A stretch of 8,494 nucleotides of DNA from CAZVAR01 sp964625225 (GTDB lineage: Bacteria; Pseudomonadota; Alphaproteobacteria; JAJUGE01), in contig CAZVAR010000148.1 of assembly GCA_964625225.1 (NCBI GenBank), positions 1-8,494 on the forward strand. The letters run 5' to 3'. Each line of letters opens with the position of its first letter. The stretch's first letter is position 1. Below, piece by piece: positions 1 through 5,944 of this stretch. The notes under the pieces were generated by a model that had not been told where the DNA came from, made no database searches, and saw only the letters and a list, made by a program, of their open reading frames with translations. The position numbers and the translations under genes were made by a program.

Positions 1-393
1 GGCGAGGGGGCGAGCAAGTTCGTCGAAATCCGCCTGACGGGCGCGGCGAACGACCGGGCGGCCAAACGCATCGCGCTGGCCATCGCGAACTCGCCGCTGG
101 TGAAGACCGCCATCGCCGGCGAGGACGCCAACTGGGGCCGCATCGTCATGGCGGTCGGCAAGGCCGGCGAGAAGGCGGACCGCGACCGGCTGGTGATCCG
201 CATCGGCGGCACCGAGATCACCCGCGACGGGCGTCGCGTCGATAATTACGACGAGACGCCGGTCGCCGCCCATATGAAGGGCCGGGAAATCGACATCGAG
301 GTCGATGTCGGGGTCGGCCGCGGCAGGGCCACCGTCTGGACCTGCGACCTGACCCACGGCTACATCGATATCAACGGATCCTACCGCAGTTGA
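1..393 (+). CDS. argJ: ArgJ, glutamate N-acetyltransferase (C-terminal part; 5' end outside window)
   Basis: The frame is open from base 1 to a TGA at 391-393 and gives the last 130 residues of ArgJ, a family usually about 400 residues long. ArgJ moves the acetyl group of N-acetylornithine to glutamate, which closes the acetyl cycle of arginine biosynthesis in the cytoplasm. Bifunctional members also make N-acetylglutamate from acetyl-CoA; this fragment cannot tell the two apart. Recognisable family blocks are GEGASKF at the left edge, NSPLVKTAIAGEDANWGRI around residues 31-49, and the C-terminal THGYIDINGSYRS. The autocatalytic threonine that separates the alpha and beta chains lies upstream of the window, so what is seen belongs to the beta chain. 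The stop overlaps the start of mutT (TTGA), so the two are probably co-transcribed and translationally coupled. No damage is seen. Confidence 0.96.
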   Translation, partial: GEGASKFVEIRLTGAANDRAAKRIALAIANSPLVKTAIAGEDANWGRIVMAVGKAGEKADRDRLVIRIGGTEITRDGRRVDNYDETPVAAHMKGREIDIEVDVGVGRGRATVWTCDLTHGYIDINGSYRS

Positions 394-797
394 CCGGAAC
401 GCCCCTCCTGCTGGTCGCCGCCGTCGCCCTGGTCGACGCCGACGGGCGTGTCCTGCTCGCGCGCCGGCCTCCCGGCAAGCCGATGGCGGGGCTGTGGGAG
501 TTCCCCGGCGGCAAGCTGCTTCCCGGCGAGACGCCGGAGGCGGCGCTGATCCGCGAGCTGCGCGAGGAGCTGGCGATCGACACGCAGGAGAGCTGCCTCG
601 CCCCCTTCACCTTCGCCTCGCACGCCTACGAGGACTTCCACCTGCTGATGCCGCTGTTCGTCTGCCGGGTCTGGAAGGGGCGGGCGACGCCGCTCGAGGG
701 ACAGGAGCTCGCCTGGGTCCGCCCGGCGCGGATGAGCGACTATGCGATGCCGCCGGCCGACCGGCCGCTGGTCGCGATGCTGCGCGACCTGCTGTAG
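390..797 (+). CDS. mutT: MutT-type Nudix hydrolase, 8-oxo-dGTP diphosphatase
   Basis: The product has 135 residues, a usual MutT length. MutT hydrolyses 8-oxo-dGTP to the monophosphate and keeps oxidised guanine out of DNA. The Nudix box lies at residues 41-63: G41, E47, R55, E56, E59 and E60 are all present, so the metal-binding core is intact. The final Gly of the consensus (G-x5-E-x7-REUxEExGU) is Ala62 here. The preceding GLWEFPGGK (34-42) is typical of MutT. The start is a TTG at 390-392 that overlaps the argJ TGA at 391-393. The next in-frame ATG (Met32) would remove the first beta strands, so TTG is preferred. The Shine-Dalgarno is weak, which fits coupling to argJ. The gene ends 12 bp before the convergent TipF-like gene. 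Confidence 0.93.
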   Translation: MTGTPLLLVAAVALVDADGRVLLARRPPGKPMAGLWEFPGGKLLPGETPEAALIRELREELAIDTQESCLAPFTFASHAYEDFHLLMPLFVCRVWKGRATPLEGQELAWVRPARMSDYAMPPADRPLVAMLRDLL

Positions 798-801
798 GGC
801 G

Positions 802-825
802 GGCGCCGGTCAGATTTCCGGCGCC
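802..825. terminator. Perfect 8-bp GC hairpin between convergent genes, possible bidirectional terminator
   Basis: GGCGCCGG at 802-809 pairs with CCGGCGCC at 818-825 around an 8-nt loop. It sits 4 bp after the mutT stop and spans the stop codon of the opposing gene (810-812). There is no run of T on either side, so it is not a textbook intrinsic terminator. In GC-rich alphaproteobacteria such stems may still end transcription or protect 3' ends. The pairing is seen directly; the function is inferred. Confidence 0.45.
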
Positions 826-2024
826 GGCCGCGGCTCCCCGAACAGGTAGCCCTGTCCGTAGGGAATGTCGAACTCCAGCAGTTCGACGAGCTGCCGCTCG
901 GTCTCGATCCGGTCCGCGATCAGCGCGATGCCGTGCTGCGCCAGGGCATCGCGCAGCACTGCCGGAGACGGCGCGTCGTCGGCCGGGACGATGAAGCGGT
1001 CGGCGGAAAGCTTGACGAAGCGGACGTGGCGCTGCGCCAGCCGCTCGGCATCCAGCGGCAGCGCCGTGACATGGTCGATCGAGAAGCGCAGGCCGTAGCC
1101 GGCGAGGCGGTCCATCTGCGCGGCGAGATCGCGATCGCCGAGATCGAGGCTGTCCTGCGCCATCTCCAGGACCAGGCTGGAGGCGAGGTCGCGGTTCTGG
1201 TCCAGGAAATCGGCGAAGTCGCGCAGGAAGTCGCGGTCGGCCAGGCTGTGCTGCGAGATGTTGCAGAAGAAGCCGACGCCGGCGCTGCGCTGGCGCGCCC
1301 GGCGGATCATCTGGATGCAGCGGAACAGGAGCAGATTGTCGATCGCCGGTAGGAGTCCCTCCGCGGCGGCGATGTCCAGATACTGCTCCGGCCGCACCAG
1401 CCGGCCATCGCCGTCGCGCATGCGCGAGAAGCACTCGTAGAAGCGGCGGTGCCGCTGCGGCAGCGCCACGATCGGCTGCAGCACCAGGTCGACCCGGCCG
1501 GCGCTGAGCGCCTCGCGCACAACCTCCAGCGTCGGCAGTGCCGGCGCGGCCGCGACGGCCGGTGCCGTCAGCGGCGACTCGGCGGCGGCTGCTGCCCCCG
1601 GCACGGCCGGTGCCGCCGGCTGCTGCCGCTGTTCGCGAAGCTGCTCGACCAGCCGCTGCAGCACGCGGACCTCGCCCATCACCTGCCGCAGCCCGCCACC
1701 GGCGTGGCCCGCATCGGCGAGAGCCTGGAAGATCTGCCGTGCTTCGTCGCGCGCCCGGCCCAGCTCGCGATCGATCGCGTCCTGCCGCCGGTGCAGCGCC
1801 TCCAGGGTGCCGCGCAGTCCGGCCGCCTCGTGCCGCAGCTCGTCCACGGCGCGCCGCCCGGCGAGGGCGAGCAGGGTGAGCGCATAGGCGAGCACCGCGA
1901 GACCGGCGAAGGCGGCCGCGGCCGGCCAGGACAGGTCGGGTGCGAGGACCCCCAGCGCGAAGGCGAGTGCCGCCGCCAGGGCGGTGCAGGCGAGCGCCAG
2001 GGCGGCGTGCCGCAGGGAGATCAT
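810..2024 (-). CDS. TipF-like membrane-anchored coiled-coil protein with degenerate EAL domain
   Basis: The product has 404 residues. Two hydrophobic segments (about 6-28 and 34-55) are followed by a charged heptad-like coiled coil (about 57-135), a Pro/Ala linker (135-165) and an EAL-type domain (about 166-400). This is the architecture of Caulobacter TipF, a c-di-GMP-binding EAL protein that helps position the flagellum. The EAL signature reads YECFSR (E197 kept), N255 is kept in CNIS, E287 is kept in LEMAQ, and QGYLFGEP (391-398) closes the domain. The usual DD pair is D317-H318, the usual K-x-D is K338-L-S340, and the late Glu is replaced near D371. Phosphodiesterase activity is therefore unlikely, and a c-di-GMP receptor or scaffold role is more plausible. 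The ATG start has GGAG about 12 nt upstream, further away than usual. Two TTAACCAT boxes lie upstream. A divergent inner-membrane phosphodiesterase unrelated to flagella remains possible. Confidence 0.82.
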   Translation of the reverse strand: MISLRHAALALACTALAAALAFALGVLAPDLSWPAAAAFAGLAVLAYALTLLALAGRRAVDELRHEAAGLRGTLEALHRRQDAIDRELGRARDEARQIFQALADAGHAGGGLRQVMGEVRVLQRLVEQLREQRQQPAAPAVPGAAAAAESPLTAPAVAAAPALPTLEVVREALSAGRVDLVLQPIVALPQRHRRFYECFSRMRDGDGRLVRPEQYLDIAAAEGLLPAIDNLLLFRCIQMIRRARQRSAGVGFFCNISQHSLADRDFLRDFADFLDQNRDLASSLVLEMAQDSLDLGDRDLAAQMDRLAGYGLRFSIDHVTALPLDAERLAQRHVRFVKLSADRFIVPADDAPSPAVLRDALAQHGIALIADRIETERQLVELLEFDIPYGQGYLFGEPRPAPEI

Positions 2025-2083
2025 GGTCGCGTTCGTCTCCGGGGCCGGCGGTCCGAGGAAGCTAGGCCGGCGCGGCTTGCGGT

Positions 2084-2110
2084 ATGGTTAATGGAAGACG
2101 GTATGGTTAA
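2084..2110 (-). promoter_or_regulatory. Tandem TTAACCAT boxes, putative CtrA binding sites upstream of the TipF-like gene
   Basis: The 11-base sequence GGTATGGTTAA occurs exactly twice on the + strand, at 2081-2091 and 2100-2110, with a 19-bp repeat. Read in the direction of the TipF-like gene, each copy contains TTAACCAT (2091-2084 and 2110-2103), 59 and 78 nt upstream of its ATG. TTAACCAT is described in Caulobacter as a CtrA-associated motif alongside TTAA-N7-TTAA. Here the two TTAA elements are 15 nt apart rather than 7. The AT-rich boxes stand out in a 103-bp gap that is otherwise very GC-rich. The exact repeat is seen; CtrA binding is inferred. Confidence 0.55.
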
Positions 2111-2127
2111 CGCAACGCTGTCGCGGC

Positions 2128-3222
2128 TCAACGGGAGTCGGCGCCCACCGCCTCGGCGACCGAGGTGAAGCCGTCCGCGCGCAGCCGCGCCGCCAACTCG
2201 CGCTTGATCCGGCGCAGCAGCCCCGGGCCCTCGTAGATCATGCCGGTATAGAGCTGCACCAGCGAGGCGCCGGCCCGGATCTTGGCATAGGCGTCGTCGC
2301 CGCCGAACACCCCGCCGACGCCGATCAGCGGCAGCCGGCCGCCGGTCAGGCGGCGGAAATCGGCCAGCACCGCGGTGGAGAGCCGGAACAGCGGCCGGCC
2401 GCTCAGCCCGCCCGCCTCGCCGCGATGGCGTCCTCTCAGCCCGGGCGGACGGCTGACCGTGGTGTTGCCGACCACGAGGCCCTGCACGATCGGGCGGCCG
2501 TCGCCGCCGGCCGTCTCCAGCACCGTCTCGGCGAGCGTGGCCCGGTCCTCCGGCGCCAGGTCGGGCGCCACCTTGACGAGCAGCGCCGGTCGGCGCGGCG
2601 CGGCGGCCAGCGCCGCCTCCACCCGCTCCAGGATCTCCGTCAGCCGCGCGGCCGCCTGGAGGTCGCGCAGCCCCGGCGTGTTCGGGGAGGAGACGTTGAC
2701 GACCAGGAAGTCGGCCAGCGGCGCGAAGGCGGTGGCGCCCGCGGCATAGTCACCGGCCGGATCCGACGAGTCCCTGTTCATGCCGAGATTGACGCCGACC
2801 ACGCCGCGGCGCTGCGGCCCGGCGCTGCGGAAGCGCTCCAGCCGGGCGCGGACGCGCGGGATGCCTTCGCTGTTGAGGCCGAGTCGGTTGATGACGGCGC
2901 GGTCGGCGGCAAGGCGGAACAGGCGCGGCGGCGGGTTGCCGGGCTGCGGCCGCGGCGTCACCCCCCCGACCTCGACGAAGCCGGCGCCCTGCTCCAGCAG
3001 CGGCCCCACGACCTCGGCATGCTTGTCGAAGCCGGCGGCCACGCCGACCGGATTCGGGAAATCGATGCCGAACACGCGCGTCGCCAGAATCGGGTCGTCC
3101 GGCTCGCGCTGGACGGGCAGCAGCCCGCAGCGCAGCGCGTGCAGGGCGAGGGCGTGCGCCTGTTCCGGCGGCAGGAGGTGCAGCGCACGCACACCGATGC
3201 GGCCGAGGTCGAGTCGGTTCAT
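2128..3222 (-). CDS. pyrD: Dihydroorotate dehydrogenase (quinone), class 2
   Basis: The product has 364 residues from the ATG at 3220-3222. PyrD oxidises dihydroorotate to orotate, the fourth step of de novo pyrimidine synthesis, and passes electrons through FMN to membrane quinone. Family blocks occur in order: the amphipathic N-terminal helix (LHLLPPEQAHALALHAL, 14-30) that forms the quinone tunnel, AAGFDK (62-67), VTPRPQPGNPPPRLFRL (88-104), INRLGLNSEG (111-120), NVSSPNTPGL (176-185) with catalytic Ser179 of the class 2 type, VKVAPDL (216-222), GNTTVS (252-257), GGLSGRPL (271-278), and the phosphate-binding GVGGV (301-305) and GASLVQLYTG (318-327). A GTG at 3255 would add 11 residues that do not resemble the family, so the ATG is preferred, although neither start has a good Shine-Dalgarno. 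The gene lies 103 bp upstream of the TipF-like gene on the same strand and is divergent from the lipoprotein gene. It looks intact. Confidence 0.95.
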   Translation of the reverse strand: MNRLDLGRIGVRALHLLPPEQAHALALHALRCGLLPVQREPDDPILATRVFGIDFPNPVGVAAGFDKHAEVVGPLLEQGAGFVEVGGVTPRPQPGNPPPRLFRLAADRAVINRLGLNSEGIPRVRARLERFRSAGPQRRGVVGVNLGMNRDSSDPAGDYAAGATAFAPLADFLVVNVSSPNTPGLRDLQAAARLTEILERVEAALAAAPRRPALLVKVAPDLAPEDRATLAETVLETAGGDGRPIVQGLVVGNTTVSRPPGLRGRHRGEAGGLSGRPLFRLSTAVLADFRRLTGGRLPLIGVGGVFGGDDAYAKIRAGASLVQLYTGMIYEGPGLLRRIKRELAARLRADGFTSVAEAVGADSR

Positions 3223-3267
3223 GGGAGGCCCGGGGCAAGAAAAGCGGCAGGACACTGGGCAATCGGG

Positions 3268-3290
3268 AACCCCCGGTCAAGGCCGGGGTT
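3268..3290. repeat. Inverted repeat in the pyrD/DUF4142 divergent intergenic region
   Basis: CCCCGG at 3271-3276 pairs with CCGGGG at 3283-3288 around a 6-nt loop. If C3270 bulges out, AA/TT at 3268-3269 and 3289-3290 extends the stem. It lies in the 108 bp between the two divergent starts, so it could be an operator or part of a leader rather than a terminator. No clear -35/-10 pair was recognised on either strand of this gap. Confidence 0.25.
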
Positions 3291-3330
3291 GCAACGGCGC
3301 GAGTCCGACTGACCCGGGAAAGGAACGGAG

Positions 3331-3894
3331 ATGACGCCCAGGATCCTCGCCGCCGCGGCGGCGCTGGCGATCGCCGGCTGCGCGCAGGACGGCGCCGACC
3401 GGCCGGCGGCGGTCCCGGCCGCCTCCGCCGACGGGGACATGGCCGCGCAGGAGACGGCCGCCCGGGCCTTCGCCCCGATGGCCGCCTCCGGCGGCATGTA
3501 CGAGGTGCAATCGTCGCTGCTGGCGCTGGACCGGTCGCGCGACCACACGGTCCGGGCGGTCGCACGGCGGATGATCGAGGAGCATCAGCGCGTCAACCAG
3601 GATCTGGCGGCCCGCGCGACCACCAACAACATCCGGCTCCCCCAGCACATGACGGAGCGGCATCGGCGCATGCTGGACGATCTGGCCGCCGTGCCGCCGG
3701 CGGAGTTCGACGGCACCTATCTGCGCCAGCAGGACACGGCGCACCGGGAGGCGGTCGCGCTGTTCTCGAACTACGCCCGCAACGGCGACAATGCCGAGCT
3801 GCGCGACTTCGCGACCCGGACTCTGCCTGCCCTGGAACGGCATCGGGAGATGGTGCGGTCGGCCCTGCAGCAGGTCGGCGACCGTTCCTCCTAG
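3331..3894 (+). CDS. DUF4142-domain lipoprotein of unknown function
   Basis: The product has 187 residues. A short signal peptide ends in a lipobox, I14-A15-G16-C17, so Cys17 is the predicted lipidation site. Residue +2 is Ala, which predicts sorting to the outer membrane. A low-complexity Ala/Asp stretch (18-40) is followed by an all-helical domain (about 44-178) with the DUF4142 pattern: EVQSSLLALDRS (58-69), MIEEHQRVNQDL (81-92), EFDGTYLRQQ (125-134), H138, LPALERH (165-171). DUF4142 proteins are often found among stress- or envelope-associated genes, but no biochemical function is established and none is proposed here. The ATG has AGGA six nt upstream. It is probably monocistronic: divergent from pyrD on one side and convergent with the phage block on the other, 21 bp from the next stop codon. 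Confidence 0.85.
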   Translation: MTPRILAAAAALAIAGCAQDGADRPAAVPAASADGDMAAQETAARAFAPMAASGGMYEVQSSLLALDRSRDHTVRAVARRMIEEHQRVNQDLAARATTNNIRLPQHMTERHRRMLDDLAAVPPAEFDGTYLRQQDTAHREAVALFSNYARNGDNAELRDFATRTLPALERHREMVRSALQQVGDRSS

Positions 3895-3895
3895 G

Positions 3896-3913
3896 GGCGC
3901 GGCTCGCCGCGCC
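3896..3913. terminator. Perfect 7-bp GC hairpin between the DUF4142 gene and the phage block
   Basis: GGCGCGG at 3896-3902 pairs with CCGCGCC at 3907-3913 around a CTCG loop. It fills almost the whole 21-bp gap between two convergent stop codons. No T run follows on either strand, so its role as a bidirectional terminator is inferred from position and stability only. It also marks where host and phage genes meet. Confidence 0.45.
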
Positions 3914-3915
3914 GC

Positions 3916-4293
3916 TTACGGCGGGTCGCGGTAGAAGAGGCGGTCGCCGATGTGGGCGCAGGGCCGGCGGCCGCACGCCCAGGCCGGCAGGCTGCCCAGC
4001 GGGTGATGGCGCACGGCGCCGCCGGTCGGGTCGGGCAGGCCGCCGTGCAGCGCTCGCCGGGCGATCCGGGCGCAGACGGCGAGGCGCTGCGGGTCCGGCG
4101 GTGCGCTGCGGCCGCCGCACTCCCGCCAGACGTCGGCGAGCGGCTCGCCGCGCCGCAGCCGGTTGGCCGTCGCGGCCGCCACGGCTTCCAGGACACGCAC
4201 GCTCTCCCGTGGCGCCATGCGATCGAGCAGGCGGGCGAGGATGGGTGCGGTCGCATCGCCATCGGCAGGCGAAACGGGGCGCAGGATGGGCAT
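3916..4293 (-). CDS. Divergent SleB-like cell-wall hydrolase homologue, candidate phage lysis or lytic-transglycosylase protein
   Basis: The product has 125 residues from the ATG at 4291-4293, which carries GGAGG with a 5-nt spacer. Upstream in-frame ATGs would add a Pro/Arg-rich stretch unlike any domain, so they are rejected. The sequence follows the SleB/Hydrolase_2 pattern: EAVAAATANRLRRG (36-49) like the AVAaVilNRv block, then ADVWREC (53-59), an AARRAL-like helix (75-82), DPTGGAVRHH (88-97) like dpT.GAthyh, and PAWA followed by AHIGDRLFYRDP (113-124) like IGnHvFy. The family's early catalytic Glu is not clear: the aligned region holds Met26, with D24 or E30 nearby. Activity is therefore uncertain. 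There is no signal peptide, so access to peptidoglycan would need a holin. Four Cys (59, 74, 107, 112) are notable. The gene lies 157 bp behind the terminase with its own strong ribosome site. Assignment is by pattern recognition and could be wrong. Confidence 0.6.
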   Translation of the reverse strand: MPILRPVSPADGDATAPILARLLDRMAPRESVRVLEAVAAATANRLRRGEPLADVWRECGGRSAPPDPQRLAVCARIARRALHGGLPDPTGGAVRHHPLGSLPAWACGRRPCAHIGDRLFYRDPP

Positions 4294-4450
4294 GGCGACC
4301 TCCGAGGGTTGTTGTCGAGGGATTCGCCGCGGCGCGGACTCGTGGGTCCGCCGTTCGCGATTCGGGACGGGAGGATGCGGATTCGGCGCGTCGCGCTCCG
4401 ACGGCGGCGGCACGGCCTCCGGCGTTCGGGGGCGACCGCCGGTGCCGTGG
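4294..4450 (-). other. 157-bp non-coding gap between the terminase and SleB-like genes
   Basis: The gap is much longer than the other junctions of the phage block (9 bp and a 1-bp overlap). It holds a 6-bp hairpin, GCGGAC at 4334-4339 pairing with GTCCGC at 4346-4351 around a 6-nt loop, beside a 10-bp palindrome CGCCGCGGCG at 4325-4334. The region could hold a terminator for the late operon, a promoter for the SleB-like gene or a packaging-related site. No convincing promoter consensus was recognised. One frame stays open through part of it, but the composition does not look like protein. Confidence 0.4.
4299..4303 (-). promoter_or_regulatory. Strong Shine-Dalgarno deciding the start of the SleB-like gene
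   Basis: GGAGG (complement of CCTCC) sits 5 nt before the ATG at 4291-4293. It is the main reason to place the start there and not at the in-frame ATG at 4413. Confidence 0.8.
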
Positions 4451-5944
4451 TCACACCGCGAAGCGGGTGTCGGCCAGGAACTGGCCGGCGCCCGGGCGCC
4501 AGTCGGGCCGGCGCGGCAGGGCGGGCGGCAGCGGCCCCTGCTGCGGCCCGGCGAGCAGGGCGCCGGCGACGGCGTCGAGCCCGTCGTCGCGGCCGCGCCC
4601 GCCGGGGCGCCATTCCCGCATCTCGACGGCGAAGGGCGTGGCCAGGACGCGGCGATGCGCCCGCAGCGCGCCGGCGTGCAGCAGCGCTTCGAACGCCTCC
4701 AGGATGCGGCGGTCCTTGGCGACCGTCGAGGCCGACTCGACCACCGTGCAGGCGACGCCGGCCGTGCGCAAGGCGCTCCGCAGCAGTCCCGGCAGGAACC
4801 GGCCGACGCCGTTGATCTCGACGCCGATCCAGGGGAGATGCAGTTCGGCCGCGAAGGCGACGACCCGGTGGCACTGCTGCACCGCTTCGGCGTCCGGCTG
4901 CCGCCGGTCGTGCCGCAGATAGCGCAGATCGTGCAGCCACCACTCGCCGATCGCGTCGCGAAAGACGGCGGCGACGACGCTGGCGTCGCCGGTGCCGGGC
5001 GCCCCGAAGGCGGGGTCCCACCAGGCGCGCGCCTCGGTGAGGCGGCGGCCGTCCAGGAACAGCGCCGCCCGGCCGTTGGCCTCGCGATAGGCCAGCTCCG
5101 CCTCGTAGGGGATCAGGAGGTCGGGGTCGAGCCGGCCCTGCGTGGCGGAGACCGGCTGCAGCAGCATCTGGCTGGCGAACCGGTTCGGCCCCTGCCGGCG
5201 CCGGATCGCGGCGATCGCGTCCGGCGGGAAGCGCTCCGGCCACGCGCTCGTGCCGGCCGCGTTCAGCAGGGGAATCTCCAGCCGGGCGAAGCCGGCCAGG
5301 AAGGGCTCGGCCTCGCCCAGGTCGGGCCGCGGCGCCTCGGCATAGATGGTGTAGTAGCTGTGCGGCGTGCCCGCATAGAGCTGCAGGCCGCCGGGGCTCA
5401 GCACATAGTCGATCTCGGCGAGGCGCTCGCGCAGCTCCTCGCGCTTGGGTGCGGTGTCGCTGGTGCGCGGCACCTCGACATCGTCGCAGATGACGATGTC
5501 GGCATGGCTGCCGGTGACGTTGCCGCCGATGCCGCGCGCCAGCATTGACGGATCGCGCAGCTCGGCCGCGCGGGCGACGGTGAACTGCTCGGCCGCCCAC
5601 TGGTCGGCGCGGGCCGGGCGCAGATGCCCGGTCAGCGGGTGCCGCTCGATGATCCGCTTCGTGTTCCGGGCCAGTTTCTTGGCGAGGGCGAGATCGGCGC
5701 TGAGGGTGAGGATGCGGCGCGCCGGGTCGTCGTAGAGCAGCCAGGCCGCGAACAGGCCGAGCAGCGTGGACTTGCCGCTGTTGCGGAAGGCGAGCAGCAG
5801 CAGCCGCCGGTCGCCGCCGCGCCAGCGCGCGTCGAGCCAGGCGGCGATCCGGGCGTGGAGCCCAGGCGTGGCGAGGCCCTGGGCCGCGTTCCAGTCGCGG
5901 ACGAAATCGGGGAAGGCGGTGGGGCCGCGGCCGGAACCGCGCAT
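4451..5944 (-). CDS. Phage terminase large subunit, T7 gp19-like
   Basis: The product has 497 residues. TerL is the ATP-driven motor that pumps phage DNA into proheads and the nuclease that cuts it. The N-terminal ATPase has a Walker A-like loop AFRNSGKST (52-60), compared with AFRGVGKS in T7 gp19. Walker B is DIVICDDVE (149-157), preceded by TGSHA and followed by VP, matching the TGSRADLMILDDVEIP region of T7. A motif III-like AGTPHSYYTIY (191-201) follows. The C-terminal RNase H-like nuclease shows D310 in WWDPAFG, D320, E376 in GVEINGVG, and D453/D454/D457 in GRDDGLDAVAGA. The ATG at 5942-5944 overlaps the upstream TGA (TGATG), which implies translational coupling; an ATG two codons earlier (5950) is possible. 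The open frame extends to 6697, but that part is antisense-like shadow over the neighbouring genes. At 497 residues it is shorter than T7 gp19 (about 586) but keeps all core motifs. No small-terminase gene is adjacent. Confidence 0.92.
   Translation of the reverse strand: MRGSGRGPTAFPDFVRDWNAAQGLATPGLHARIAAWLDARWRGGDRRLLLLAFRNSGKSTLLGLFAAWLLYDDPARRILTLSADLALAKKLARNTKRIIERHPLTGHLRPARADQWAAEQFTVARAAELRDPSMLARGIGGNVTGSHADIVICDDVEVPRTSDTAPKREELRERLAEIDYVLSPGGLQLYAGTPHSYYTIYAEAPRPDLGEAEPFLAGFARLEIPLLNAAGTSAWPERFPPDAIAAIRRRQGPNRFASQMLLQPVSATQGRLDPDLLIPYEAELAYREANGRAALFLDGRRLTEARAWWDPAFGAPGTGDASVVAAVFRDAIGEWWLHDLRYLRHDRRQPDAEAVQQCHRVVAFAAELHLPWIGVEINGVGRFLPGLLRSALRTAGVACTVVESASTVAKDRRILEAFEALLHAGALRAHRRVLATPFAVEMREWRPGGRGRDDGLDAVAGALLAGPQQGPLPPALPRRPDWRPGAGQFLADTRFAV

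Noticed and set aside
607..1434. - strand open frame overlapping the TipF-like gene in another frame and running into mutT
   Set aside because: Arg/Ala/Pro-rich shadow; the EAL blocks are in the other frame.
2135..2139. GAGTC (GANTC methylation site of the CcrM type), also at 3301-3305
   Set aside because: A 4-base specificity occurs often by chance; no clustering that would support regulation.
3223..3255. GTG start for pyrD at 3255
   Set aside because: The 11 extra residues do not align with PyrD N-termini; the ATG at 3222 does. Not excluded, as neither has a good ribosome site.
2425..3312. + strand open frame opposite pyrD
   Set aside because: Shadow of pyrD; no family pattern and biased Arg/Gly/Gln composition.
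4294..4413. N-terminal extension of the SleB-like protein to an ATG at 4413
   Set aside because: Adds a Pro/Arg-rich stretch with no domain, while a GGAGG site sits 5 nt before the ATG at 4293.
4163..5548. Long + strand open frame opposite the terminase
   Set aside because: Arg/Gly/Pro/Ala-rich product without domains, antisense to a gene with clear terminase motifs; typical of GC-rich DNA.
3891..5600. Long - strand open frame in another frame of the terminase and SleB-like region
   Set aside because: Low-complexity Arg/Pro/Ala product; the terminase frame carries all recognisable motifs.
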